Shown in pieces: positions 1 through 8,259 of a DNA stretch of 64,000 bases (position 1 is its first letter; each line of letters begins with the position of its first letter). Source of the stretch: Flavobacterium album (lineage in GTDB: Bacteria; Bacteroidota; Bacteroidia; Flavobacteriales; Flavobacteriaceae); contig NZ_CP029186.1 in assembly GCF_003096035.1 (NCBI RefSeq), positions 310,001 to 374,000 on the forward strand. The letters are read 5' to 3'. The translations under genes and the position numbers were made by a program. The notes under the pieces are model-generated. The model did no database searches, was not told the origin of the DNA, and worked only from the letters and a program-made list of their open reading frames with translations.

Positions 1-600
1 ATCCTGGAAATAAACCCGGATGGCACCGGAGAGCGTGTTTTTGCCAGCGGACTTAGAAATCCTGTAGGCATGGACTGGAACCCTGCCAATAAGGAATTGT
101 GGACAGCCGTTAACGAGCGCGATGAGCTGGGCGACGAGCTCGTACCCGATTATATAACCAGTGTAAAAGAAGGCGGTTTTTACGGATGGCCTTACTCTTA
201 CTATGGCAAGATAGAAGACCCCCGCATGAAGGGACAGGGTAAAGACCTTGTTACCAAAGCTATTGTGCCCGATGTTCCTGTAGGAAGCCATACTGCATCA
301 TTAGGGCTCGCTTTTTATACTAAAGATGCTTTTCCTGCGCAATATAAAAATGGCGCTTTTGTAGGGCAGCATGGCTCATGGAACCGCTCTATACTAAGCG
401 GTTATAAAGTGATCTTTATACCGTTTAAAGACGGCAAACCGTCAGGGCCGCCGCAGGATTTCCTTACCGGTTTCATTGCCGATGAGAAAAAAGCGGAAGT
501 CTGGGGACGCCCTGTGGATGTAACCGTGATGAATGATGGTTCGCTATTGGTGAATGATGATGCGGGGAATACGATTTGGAGAGTGAGTGCCTCAAAATAA
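1..600 (+). CDS. Sorbosone/glucose dehydrogenase family protein (PQQ-type), 3' part
   Basis: The reading frame is open from the first base, so this is the C-terminal part (about 199 residues) of a gene that starts outside the window. Readable landmarks are NPVGMDWNP, NERDELGDELVPDY, GGFYGWPYSYYG, GQHGSWNRS and WGRPVDVTVMNDGSLLVNDD, which are typical of the C-terminal half of L-sorbosone dehydrogenase-like six-bladed beta-propellers. Family members are usually periplasmic and oxidise sugars with PQQ; the substrate here cannot be read. The N-terminus and any signal peptide are missing. The gene stops with TAA and is followed by a 213-bp gap carrying an inverted-repeat element. Confidence 0.85.
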   Translation: MLEINPDGTGERVFASGLRNPVGMDWNPANKELWTAVNERDELGDELVPDYITSVKEGGFYGWPYSYYGKIEDPRMKGQGKDLVTKAIVPDVPVGSHTASLGLAFYTKDAFPAQYKNGAFVGQHGSWNRSILSGYKVIFIPFKDGKPSGPPQDFLTGFIADEKKAEVWGRPVDVTVMNDGSLLVNDDAGNTIWRVSASK

Positions 601-639
601 ATTCCAAAAGACAATTCCAAATAATAAAATTGAGCTGCA

Positions 640-783
640 TTTAACCACATAGGCACATAGGCTTTTTAGTGGAAATTTATATTTAAGGATTGCATAAGCA
701 TACATAGATGAAGCGTAGCTTCAAACTATGTGTGACTCTGTCTCCTTCAAGAACTATGAAACCTATGTATCTATGTGGTTAAA
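640..783. repeat. 144-bp inverted-repeat element (MITE/REP-like)
   Basis: The 22-bp ends at 640-661 and 762-783 are inverted copies with 20 of 22 positions matching (arm core TTAACCACATAGGCACATAG). A second, imperfect inverted repeat lies inside, around 702-730 (CATAGATGAAGC against GCTTCAAACTATG). Transcribed, the segment would fold into a long two-tier hairpin. It fills most of the gap between the sugar dehydrogenase and the TonB receptor and encodes nothing visible. Confidence 0.7.
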
Positions 784-813
784 TTATCTATCCTATTTGT
801 TTAGCTTTATGCC

Positions 814-2895
814 ATGCTAAAAAAACTACTGCTACTATTTTTTTTCTTTACTATAAATGCTTTTGCGCAACAACCTGCTGACAGCATTCCCGCAAAAAAC
901 ACATTGCAGGAAGTTATAATTAGCAATTACCACGTCAACGACAGCCTGCTGAATGCACCTGCCTCTATTGGTGTATTGTCTGCTGCTCAGCTACAGCGGA
1001 ATAACCTCTCGGATATTTCGCCGGTACTGAATACGCTGCCGGGCGTTTTCATGCAGTCGGGCGGCATCAATACCAACCGCATTTCCATTCGCGGCATCGG
1101 GGCACGAACGCCTTACGGCACTAATAAGATACGGGCATTTTATGGCAGTATTCCTTTGACATCAGGTGACAGCGAGACTACCATTGAAGACATCGACCTT
1201 GAGATTATCGACCAGGTGGAAGTCATTAAAGGGCCGCTTTCCAGCCTATATGGCGCGGGACTCGGTGGAGCTATTTTGCTTTCGCCAAAACTCGCAGCAG
1301 CATCGGGAAGCACCGGGCGGGTCAGCAGCACACATGGGTCGTTCGGATTGATGAAAAACACCATTGGCTACAGCCTTAATACCGAAACTGCCAGCCTGAA
1401 CCTGAGTTACCATAAATTAGAAACGGGCGGCTACCGGGATAACAGCGCTTACAACCGTGAGGGCGTTACGCTTGCTGGCGAACTGTTTCGGAGAGAGAAC
1501 AGCAAGCTTACGTACTTTGGGAACTATACCTATATGAAAGCCTTTATTCCGAGTTCTATTGATAAGGCAACTTTTGAGAATAATCCGAGGGCGGCAGCCT
1601 TTACATGGAACGCTTCCAAAGGATATGAACAATACGATTCGTATCTGGGCGGACTGGCGTATGACTGGAAGGCCACAAACTGGCTGAAGAATTCCACTTC
1701 GGTATTCGTAAACTTTAAGCAGAGTTATGAGCCCCGCCCTTTTGATATCCTTACGCAGGATACTAAAGCATGGGGAGCGCGCACGCATTTTTTCGGTGAT
1801 TTTAAATTGAGGGAGATGAAGTCGCAGTTCATTGCCGGGCTGGAATATTTCAATGACGGATTTAAAGGCGGAACGTATGCCAACCTTTATCAAGACAACA
1901 ACGGACAGGGTTCGCTCCAGGGCGACAGACTGACGGGTTCCGAACAAAAGCGCGACTTCATCAATGCGTTTGCGCAGCTGCGGGTACAGCTTTCGCGAAA
2001 GTTTGAAATGCAGGCCGGGCTGAATTACAACAAGACGCAGTTTGAATTGGATAACACTTTCCCTGCTGAGGCTACATCTTCCGAAAGCTACAGCTACAAA
2101 GGCATCTGGTCACCCCAGGTTTCGCTACTGTACAAGCCTTCGAAATGGCAGACGGTCTATGCCTCGGTGAGCCGCGGGTTTTCGCTTCCGGCTATTGAGG
2201 AAACATTGACCGCAAACGGTACCATCAACCCAAACATCAAACCCGAGAACGGCTATAACTTTGAAGTCGGAGGTAAATTTTACCTTTTGGATAAAAACCT
2301 CTATGCCGAAATTTCTTTATACAGGATGCAGATAAAAGACCTGCTTGTGGCACAGCGCGTGGGCAACGACCAGTATGTTGGTGTGAATGCGGGTGAGACA
2401 TTGCACCAGGGCATTGAGGCATCCTTAAATTATAACTGGCAATTGGGAACCGACCTTGCTTTGCGTCCTTATGCTGCCGCTTCTATTGGGAAATATGAAT
2501 TTAAGGAGTTCGTGAATAATGGTATTGATTATTCGGATAACAACCTGACGGGTGTTCCTAATAACAAGATCAATGCAGGCTTTACATTGCTTATCCCAAA
2601 AGGGCTTTACCTTTCTGCTGACTATTATTATGTGGACAGGCTCCCATTGAATGATGCTAATTCGCTTTATGCAGATGGATACAACCTGCTGAACGCGAAA
2701 GCGGGTTGGCGGCATGAGCTGTTCAAAGGGTTTCTGGCGCATATATCGGCAGGGGTGAATAATGCTACCGATACCCGCTATGCATCAATGGTGCTGGTTA
2801 ATGCCACGGGGGTTAACGGAGCCTCGCCTCGGTATTATTATCCGGGGCTGCCGGTAAATTATTATGGGAATGTGTCGGTGAGTTATTCGTTTTAG
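814..2895 (+). CDS. TonB-dependent outer-membrane receptor
   Basis: A 693-residue protein with a signal peptide (hydrophobic stretch ending NAFAQ), a TonB-box-like segment LQEVIIS near residue 31, and a plug domain: LNTLPGVFMQSGGINTNRIS, IRGIGARTPYG, and VEVIKGPLSSLYGAGLGGAI near residue 140. A long beta-barrel follows and ends in an aromatic residue (VSVSYSF). The length fits ordinary receptors rather than the roughly 1000-residue SusC type, and no SusD partner is adjacent, so uptake of a metal chelate or another small ligand is more likely than glycan uptake; the ligand is unknown. The gene stands alone. TAGCTTTA at 802-809 resembles a -7 box but lies very close to the ATG. Confidence 0.85.
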   Translation: MLKKLLLLFFFFTINAFAQQPADSIPAKNTLQEVIISNYHVNDSLLNAPASIGVLSAAQLQRNNLSDISPVLNTLPGVFMQSGGINTNRISIRGIGARTPYGTNKIRAFYGSIPLTSGDSETTIEDIDLEIIDQVEVIKGPLSSLYGAGLGGAILLSPKLAAASGSTGRVSSTHGSFGLMKNTIGYSLNTETASLNLSYHKLETGGYRDNSAYNREGVTLAGELFRRENSKLTYFGNYTYMKAFIPSSIDKATFENNPRAAAFTWNASKGYEQYDSYLGGLAYDWKATNWLKNSTSVFVNFKQSYEPRPFDILTQDTKAWGARTHFFGDFKLREMKSQFIAGLEYFNDGFKGGTYANLYQDNNGQGSLQGDRLTGSEQKRDFINAFAQLRVQLSRKFEMQAGLNYNKTQFELDNTFPAEATSSESYSYKGIWSPQVSLLYKPSKWQTVYASVSRGFSLPAIEETLTANGTINPNIKPENGYNFEVGGKFYLLDKNLYAEISLYRMQIKDLLVAQRVGNDQYVGVNAGETLHQGIEASLNYNWQLGTDLALRPYAAASIGKYEFKEFVNNGIDYSDNNLTGVPNNKINAGFTLLIPKGLYLSADYYYVDRLPLNDANSLYADGYNLLNAKAGWRHELFKGFLAHISAGVNNATDTRYASMVLVNATGVNGASPRYYYPGLPVNYYGNVSVSYSF

Positions 2896-2897
2896 TT

Positions 2898-2969
2898 TGT
2901 CATGCTGACGACGGAAGCATCTTTATCAAACAAAGATTCTTCACTCCGCAAGCTACGTTCAGAATGACA
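2898..2969. repeat. Dispersed intergenic inverted repeat
   Basis: Begins three bases after the receptor stop codon. The ends TGTCATGCTGACG and CGTTCAGAATGACA are imperfect inverted copies, enclosing AAGATTCTTCACTCCGC. From memory this matches the GTCATTCTGAACG...GAAGAATCT family of intergenic repeats scattered through Bacteroidetes genomes. Only one copy is seen here. It could work as a 3' hairpin of the receptor transcript. Confidence 0.6.
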
Positions 2970-3010
2970 AGGCGTAAATTTTCGTATTTTCGTTTTCAAA
3001 TCATCTCCCT

Positions 3011-3556
3011 TTGGACCAGCAGTTTTATAATAGCATCGTAAACAGCACCGCCCACCGCCCCATTCGCGATCTGCTTTCGGGACAGGTGCTGGACAACCCG
3101 GAATTGCTGCCCGACCTGCTGCACATTGCTTTCGACAAAAAAGATAATAGCTACCACAAGGCCTGCTGGATTCTGGAACTGGTGATGGAAGCAAAGATTG
3201 AATGGCTGGCCCCACACCTTGATGATTTTTGCATTATGCTTTCAACCTACACGCATGAGGGTGCAATACGTTCGATCTCCAAGATCTGCCTGTTTGCGGT
3301 AACCCGGCATCAAAAACAGCATCTCCTTTCTGCAAAGCATTCTGAACAGATAACAGAAGCCTGCTTTGACTGGCTCATCGACCCGAATGGGAAAGTCGCT
3401 GCGAAAGCATACGCTATGAGGGCGCTTTTCCTTATCGGCAAAAAAGAGGACTGGATATACCCGGAATTGCAACGGATACTTTCGGAAGATTCGGTGAAGC
3501 ATACGGCGGCTTATAAAGGTGCTGCGAAGGATATTTTGAGGAGGATAACACTTTAG
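3011..3556 (+). CDS. Small alpha-helical HEAT-like protein
   Basis: A 181-residue, apparently soluble protein with no signal peptide. It reads as paired amphipathic helices (DNPELLPDLLHIAFDKKD, KACWILELVMEAKIEWLAPH, AKAYAMRALFLIGKKE), suggesting a short HEAT/ARM-type solenoid. Similar short proteins in Flavobacterium genomes are sometimes labelled adenylosuccinate lyase, apparently because they lie near purB; no lyase signature is visible and no purB is adjacent here. The only sensible start is a TTG at 3011, since no upstream in-frame ATG would extend it. Function unknown; possibly a protein-binding scaffold. Confidence 0.7.
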   Translation: MDQQFYNSIVNSTAHRPIRDLLSGQVLDNPELLPDLLHIAFDKKDNSYHKACWILELVMEAKIEWLAPHLDDFCIMLSTYTHEGAIRSISKICLFAVTRHQKQHLLSAKHSEQITEACFDWLIDPNGKVAAKAYAMRALFLIGKKEDWIYPELQRILSEDSVKHTAAYKGAAKDILRRITL

Positions 3557-3665
3557 TTATTACTTCTCGTCAGACTTTGCAGTGCAACGTCTCTACAACG
3601 GTGTTCATCATATTCCTTATTGATACGACACAGAGTGGTGTAATGCAACATCTGACAATCTTATT

Positions 3666-3686
3666 GAAGATAAAATCTTATCTTCG
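3666..3686. promoter_or_regulatory. Palindromic operator-like site over the symporter -7 box
   Basis: GAAGATAA (3666-3673) and TTATCTTC (3678-3685) form a perfect 8-bp inverted repeat with a 4-base centre. The right arm overlaps TATCTTCG (3679-3686), one base away from the TAnnTTTG -7 consensus, only five bases before the symporter ATG. This arrangement suggests a regulator that blocks the promoter, or a nearly leaderless transcript. Confidence 0.4.
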
Positions 3687-3691
3687 GCACG

Positions 3692-4933
3692 ATGAAACCT
3701 ATTGACGACATTCCGCAACCAAAACAAAGCCTGCTCTTCAGGATAACTACCAACCTTACCTTTTGGGTACTGATCGCGATACTTGCAGGCATATTGCTCG
3801 GGCATTTTTATCCGGCCACGGCTGTGAAAATGGAAATTATCGGCACCTGGTTCGTGAAGGTCATCAAGGTATTCATTGCGCCTATCATTTTCCTGACGAT
3901 CGTTTTGGGTATTGCCGGTATGGGCGACCTTAAAAAGGTGGGACGGATCGGGTTGAAATCGCTTATTTATTTTGAAGTAGTTACCACGTTTGCATTAGCT
4001 ATTGGCGTTACGGTCGCTTATTTTATGGAGCCGGGAAAAATTGACAAAGCCGGGCTGAATATGCAGAACCCGTCAAAATACACCCAGGACGCAAAAGCTT
4101 TCAGCTGGCTGCAGTTTTTTCTGGACAATATTACACTACAAGTGTTGCTCGCTGCGATAATCGTTGGTGTTGCGCTCAATTATTATAAAAAGCGGGAACA
4201 GGCTATCGGCGTTTTATATACCTGCTCGAAATATGTATTTCTGGCGTTAAAATGGGTAATGTACCTTGCGCCACTCGGGACATTCGGCGGAATGGCGTTT
4301 ACCGTGGGTAAATTCGGGCTGCACACGCTGATCCCGTTAGGCAAACTGATGCTGACAGTTTATATTACCATGGCAATATTCATTTTTGTGGTACTGGGCA
4401 GCATCATGAAGTATTACAAACAGAATATTTTTACGTTCATAAAGTACATAAGGGCTGAGCTACTTATTGTTTTAGGCACGTCATCATCTGAAAGTGCGTT
4501 GCCCAACCTGATGGAAAAGCTCGAAAAGATGGGCTGCAGCAAATCGGTTGTCGGGTTGGTGGTGCCTACGGGCTATTCGTTCAACCTGGATGGAACTTCG
4601 ATCTATCTTTCGATGGCCGTGATATTCCTGGCGCAGCTTTATAATGTACACCTGACTTTTGGGGAAATAGTTACTGTAATAGGCTTGCTGATGCTGACCT
4701 CCAAAGGTGCGGCGGGTGTGACGGGAAGCGGATTTATCGTACTGGCTTCTACATTGACAGCTATTCACAAGATCCCTGTAGAGGGGCTGGCGTTCCTTTT
4801 GGGTGTGGATAAGTTTATGAGCGAGGCACGGGCGATTACCAATTTTATTGGGAATGGGGTAGCGACTATTGTTATTTCTAAATCGGAAGGGGAGTTTGTA
4901 GATGTGGATAAACCGATAGTGGAGGCTGATTAA
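3692..4933 (+). CDS. Dicarboxylate/amino acid:cation symporter (DAACS family)
   Basis: A 413-residue inner-membrane transporter of the glutamate/aspartate/C4-dicarboxylate:H+ or Na+ symporter family. The serine-rich reentrant loop reads SSSESALPNLMEKL near residue 264. The substrate-binding segment NLDGTSIY (NMDGT-type) is near residue 298. The second hairpin SKGAAGVTGSGF is near 336, followed by SEARAITNFIGNGVAT in the last helix. The length is typical and eight transmembrane segments are plausible. It is monocistronic, with a palindrome at its promoter. Aspartate, glutamate and C4-dicarboxylates cannot be told apart from these motifs alone. Confidence 0.9.
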   Translation: MKPIDDIPQPKQSLLFRITTNLTFWVLIAILAGILLGHFYPATAVKMEIIGTWFVKVIKVFIAPIIFLTIVLGIAGMGDLKKVGRIGLKSLIYFEVVTTFALAIGVTVAYFMEPGKIDKAGLNMQNPSKYTQDAKAFSWLQFFLDNITLQVLLAAIIVGVALNYYKKREQAIGVLYTCSKYVFLALKWVMYLAPLGTFGGMAFTVGKFGLHTLIPLGKLMLTVYITMAIFIFVVLGSIMKYYKQNIFTFIKYIRAELLIVLGTSSSESALPNLMEKLEKMGCSKSVVGLVVPTGYSFNLDGTSIYLSMAVIFLAQLYNVHLTFGEIVTVIGLLMLTSKGAAGVTGSGFIVLASTLTAIHKIPVEGLAFLLGVDKFMSEARAITNFIGNGVATIVISKSEGEFVDVDKPIVEAD

Positions 4934-4935
4934 AA

Positions 4936-4978
4936 TGGAACGCGGATGACGCGGATCGAGCGGATGACCGCGGATTTT
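4936..4978. repeat. GCGGATGAC-type intergenic repeat
   Basis: Just after the symporter stop the sequence repeats GCGGAT units (ACGCGGATGACGCGGATC, then CGGATGACCGCGGATT). Its first 19 bases, TGGAACGCGGATGACGCGG (4936-4954), recur exactly at 23369-23387, again directly behind a stop codon. This appears to be a dispersed intergenic element common in Flavobacterium; no coding potential. Confidence 0.6.
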
Positions 4979-5023
4979 TCCAAAGAAAAAGATCATTCAT
5001 GACTACAAAAGGCACGAGTGTAG

Positions 5024-6322
5024 CTACTCCTTCTCCTTTGAAGAGGGCTGGGGTGAGGCCTCATCTTCGCTATCGTAGTTGAAGTTTCGCAATTTTGGTG
5101 CGCCGAAGAATGTGACTGCGACTACACCTAAGGTAAGGCAACCGCCGACTACAACGGCACGCACCGTACCCAGCCAGTGCGCCATGACACCGCTTTCGAA
5201 ATCGCCCAACTCGTTGCTGGAGCTTACAAAAATGGTGTTTACCGAGGCTACACGCCCGCGCATATGATCGGGCGTAACAAGTTGTAATATCGTACTGCGG
5301 ATGACTACGCTGACAGCATCGAACATACCTGATAAAAGCAGCATGGCAAAGGACAATATAAAATTGGTAGAAAGCCCGAAGCCAATGATACAGAGCGCAA
5401 AGCCGGTTACTGCGATAAATAATTTTCTTCCCGGATAGGTCTTTAACGGCAGGAATGCCAAAAGGCCAAGTGTGAGCAACGCCCCTATTCCCGGCGCAGA
5501 ACGCAGCAGACCGAAACCAACCTCATCTACATGCAATATCTCTTTTTGGTACACCGGCAGCAGGGCGACCGCACCACCAAACAGCACGGAGAACATGTCC
5601 AGCATTTGCGCCCCGAAAAGGGCCGGCGTTTTGACAACAAATTTTATACCCTGCGAAAGGCTTTGAAGAAAGGGTTCTTTCTCCTGCTTGAGGATAGGCT
5701 TGCGCTTAATAGCAAGCATTGGAAAAAGGAGCAGTACCTGTATAACGATAACAGCAAACATACCGTTGACTATACCGTTCATGGCTATCATAAGCCCGCC
5801 TGCCAATGGGCCGAGCATAGCGCCTGTTTGCCAGGCCATGCTGCTCCAGCTTGTGCCGTTGGGAAAATGTTCCCTGGGAACCACAAGCCCGAACAATGAG
5901 AACATAGAAGGCCCCATGAAAGTGCGTATTATTCCCCCGCAAAAAACGAAGAAATAAATGAGGTATAGCACGGTGTGCATGCCCAATTCGGCAAAAGCGT
6001 AAGAGGTGGTCAGCGTGAACAGGCAGGTACCGGTTATGATGTAGCTCGTAATACAGAACAGCACCATCTTGCGCTTTTCGCTAAGGTCGACAAAGTGGCC
6101 GGCAAACAGCGAACAGCCTATGGCAGGTATTACCTCGGCAAGGCCAACGAAACCGAGTGCCAGCTTATCATTGGTAATGTGGTACACCCAATAATAAATG
6201 ATGGTAGACTGCATGTTAAGGGTAAAAATGAGCCCGAAGCGCACAGTGAGAAACAAGCGGAATTCCTTTAGCCTTAGCGCAGGATTTTTGCCAAAAAATC
6301 CTTTTTCCGTAACCTCTTCCAA
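5024..6322 (-). CDS. MFS transporter, EntS-like exporter group
   Basis: A 432-residue protein with about twelve hydrophobic segments. VPREHFPNGTSWSSMAWQTG and TPDHMRGRVASVNTIFVSSS are hallmarks of the MFS_3/enterobactin-exporter-like group. The central segment AVALLPVYQKEILHVDEVGF, followed by GLLRSAPGIGALL, also fits. Such proteins usually export siderophores or drugs by proton antiport in the inner membrane. The predicted start is a TTG (MEEVTEKGFFGKN). The gene lies between convergent dctA-type and co-directional GH130 genes with no obvious operon partner; the substrate cannot be inferred. Confidence 0.85.
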   Translation of the reverse strand: MEEVTEKGFFGKNPALRLKEFRLFLTVRFGLIFTLNMQSTIIYYWVYHITNDKLALGFVGLAEVIPAIGCSLFAGHFVDLSEKRKMVLFCITSYIITGTCLFTLTTSYAFAELGMHTVLYLIYFFVFCGGIIRTFMGPSMFSLFGLVVPREHFPNGTSWSSMAWQTGAMLGPLAGGLMIAMNGIVNGMFAVIVIQVLLLFPMLAIKRKPILKQEKEPFLQSLSQGIKFVVKTPALFGAQMLDMFSVLFGGAVALLPVYQKEILHVDEVGFGLLRSAPGIGALLTLGLLAFLPLKTYPGRKLFIAVTGFALCIIGFGLSTNFILSFAMLLLSGMFDAVSVVIRSTILQLVTPDHMRGRVASVNTIFVSSSNELGDFESGVMAHWLGTVRAVVVGGCLTLGVVAVTFFGAPKLRNFNYDSEDEASPQPSSKEKE

Positions 6323-6508
6323 TTTATGATGCTTTATTTTTTATTAGTTTCAAAGGTCTTGTTTTACTACAAAGGCAGTAGGTTTTGGATAAATAATCTT
6401 AATTTAAACTCACAGTGCATCGCGACCTGCCTATCGGCAGACACGCTGCGCCCGATGCGACAAACGTTAACGACTGACAAAACATAAATGACATACTGCT
6501 TTCAAAAA

Positions 6509-6552
6509 ACTGTGGCTGCGACCTGCCTTTGCCGGCATGCAGGCTGAAAACT
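6509..6552. repeat. Dispersed CTGCC/GGCAG repeat, copy 1
   Basis: CTGCGACCTGCCTTTGCCGG followed by CAGGCTGAAAACT. An almost identical sequence occurs in reverse complement at 28459-28501. A shorter relative (CGACCTGCCTATCGGCAG) lies at 6423-6440. All sit in gaps between genes. This copy follows the GH130 gene, read on its own strand, and may serve as a 3' hairpin. Confidence 0.6.
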
Positions 6553-6560
6553 AAAAAAAC

Positions 6561-8024
6561 CTACCCTCCATTACGAAGCCTGTCGAGTAGTGTCCGTATA
6601 TTCACCGTTGCAAAACCGGAACTGTGGTCGGAATGGCCGTACGGGAGTATCAGCTCTCCGTTATGGATCACCGACCCGCAGGAATAAACAACATTCGGCA
6701 CATAGCCTTCGCGCTCGTCCGGGTTCGGCACTATGAGCGGGTCGCGCAGCCTGCCAATCTCTATAGACGGGTCATGTATGTCCAGCAGCGACGCCCCAAT
6801 TGTGTAGCGGCGCATTGGTCCCACGGCATGTGTTATTACGAGCCATCCGTATTCGGTTTCTATAGGTGAGCCGCAGTTGCCTATCTGCACAAATTCAAAA
6901 TGGTATTCAGGCCCCTGTATCTTGATAGGGTTTTCCCATTCGTTGATATTGTCGGAATACATCAGGTAGTTGTTCCAGCCATCAATCCGGGAAAGCATGG
7001 CATACTTGCCGTTGATCTTACGGGGAAACAGCGCCAGATTTTTGTTCTTGGCCCCTGTCCCATTGAGCGGGCTGGTCTTGAATTCGTAAAAATCGGTGGT
7101 CTTCAGCAGCTTTGGCATGATGTGCACGCCATCATAGGCCGTATAGGTGGCATAATAAACCGCCTTGCCATTATCATCGGTAAATTTTACAAAGCGGGCA
7201 TCCTCGATACCTTTCGACTCAAAGTCGGATATCGGGAAAATCACGCGATCGCTGATATCAGTATCTTTTGAAAAACTTATCCTCCTGTAGCTGTCGGAAA
7301 GCGCCAGCAGAAGGTTATATTGCCTTATGACAACGGGATCATCTGTTTTTTGGCGGGCTTCGAGCACTACCTTTTTAAGCTGCTCATAGTCGAAACGGTC
7401 TTCAAGCTGGTTTGTGACCATTTCCAGGAATCCGCCATTTATATCGGCCTCCTGCGCTTTTTTAAGGAAAAGGCGTTTATGGTAGATGATGTTGTGTATC
7501 TTGTCGGCCTCATCGATATAGTTCCCCGCAGGCATTACTATAATATCATTGTTCCTGTCGATCATCGCCCGGCGGAACACCACTGAGGACACGTGTCCCT
7601 CGCCCACCGCACGGAAGCTGATGATAACGCGCAGCTGCCCTTCCTCAAGATTGGACTGGTCAGGGTCCGGCACTATGGACGGGTTAAAGAAGGCTGCCGA
7701 TTCGATGGAATACTCATGGGTAAAATAGGATCCGATCAGCAGCTTTGTGTAATCGTCAAGCTTTTCGAAGTCGCCACCTGCCATGGCAATATATCTCTTT
7801 ACGCGCTCGCAATGGCGGAAAAGTTTTTTTGTGATGCTCCTGTGCCTTTTCGAAAAATCCTGCAACAGGGGCGAAATCAGGCCGAAGGTTTCTTCTTTAT
7901 CAAGAGCCAGTATTTTTTTCAGCAGTTCGACAGCCCTTTCTTCACCATTGAAAAAAAAGCGTGCGATCACGCGTCGTGTATCGGGAAGTACTTTTGCCGG
8001 TTTTCTTTCTACGGTTAATCTCAT
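6561..8024 (-). CDS. GH130 family glycoside phosphorylase/hydrolase
   Basis: A 487-residue, apparently cytoplasmic protein (no signal peptide) of the five-bladed propeller GH130 family, which mostly phosphorolyses beta-mannosidic linkages. The family motif carrying the catalytic Asp reads GIEDARFVKF near residue 273, followed by YATYTAYDG, a core around FVQIGNCGSPIETEYGWL, and GASLLDIHDPS. The end reads YSCGSVIHNGELILPYGHSD. It carries an N-terminal helical extension of about 150 residues ahead of the propeller, seen in a subset of GH130 proteins. No mannan-utilisation genes are adjacent, so the substrate is open; phosphorylase is more likely than hydrolase from family knowledge. Confidence 0.8.
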   Translation of the reverse strand: MRLTVERKPAKVLPDTRRVIARFFFNGEERAVELLKKILALDKEETFGLISPLLQDFSKRHRSITKKLFRHCERVKRYIAMAGGDFEKLDDYTKLLIGSYFTHEYSIESAAFFNPSIVPDPDQSNLEEGQLRVIISFRAVGEGHVSSVVFRRAMIDRNNDIIVMPAGNYIDEADKIHNIIYHKRLFLKKAQEADINGGFLEMVTNQLEDRFDYEQLKKVVLEARQKTDDPVVIRQYNLLLALSDSYRRISFSKDTDISDRVIFPISDFESKGIEDARFVKFTDDNGKAVYYATYTAYDGVHIMPKLLKTTDFYEFKTSPLNGTGAKNKNLALFPRKINGKYAMLSRIDGWNNYLMYSDNINEWENPIKIQGPEYHFEFVQIGNCGSPIETEYGWLVITHAVGPMRRYTIGASLLDIHDPSIEIGRLRDPLIVPNPDEREGYVPNVVYSCGSVIHNGELILPYGHSDHSSGFATVNIRTLLDRLRNGG

Positions 8025-8156
8025 ACGTAAACATTTGTATCCGCAGGTGCGGATTAGTGAACCTCTAAAATACGCATAATTTCAAATACGGAAAGCTTGA
8101 AAATGCTAAAATTATCGTAAAAATACTACAAAGGAAATGTGTGCGTTTTTGCAGCG

Positions 8157-8181
8157 CACCTACCTGTGGCAGGCAGGTTCA
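8157..8181. repeat. Short CCTACCTG/CAGGCAGG palindrome
   Basis: CACCTACCTGTGGCAGGCAG, continuing into GTTC, forms a small hairpin related to the CTGCC/GGCAG repeats at 6509, 21693 and 28459. It lies in the divergent gap between the GH130 gene and purK. Nothing else is seen in this 235-bp gap apart from the purK promoter. Confidence 0.45.
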
Positions 8182-8229
8182 TAACCCGGTTTTTATACCA
8201 CATGTGACTTAATTTTTAGTAATAAATAG

Positions 8230-8237
8230 TATCTTTG
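8230..8237 (+). promoter_or_regulatory. purK -7 promoter box
   Basis: TATCTTTG is an exact match to the Bacteroidetes -7 consensus TAnnTTTG, about 22 bases before the purK ATG. No clear TTG lies at the expected 19-base spacing (TGTG at 8203-8206 is the nearest). Confidence 0.55.
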
Positions 8238-8259
8238 GCATTGAAACAACAACACAACA

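Noticed and set aside
402..656. Antisense frame over the sugar dehydrogenase end
   Set aside because: Runs into the inverted-repeat element and has no supporting features.
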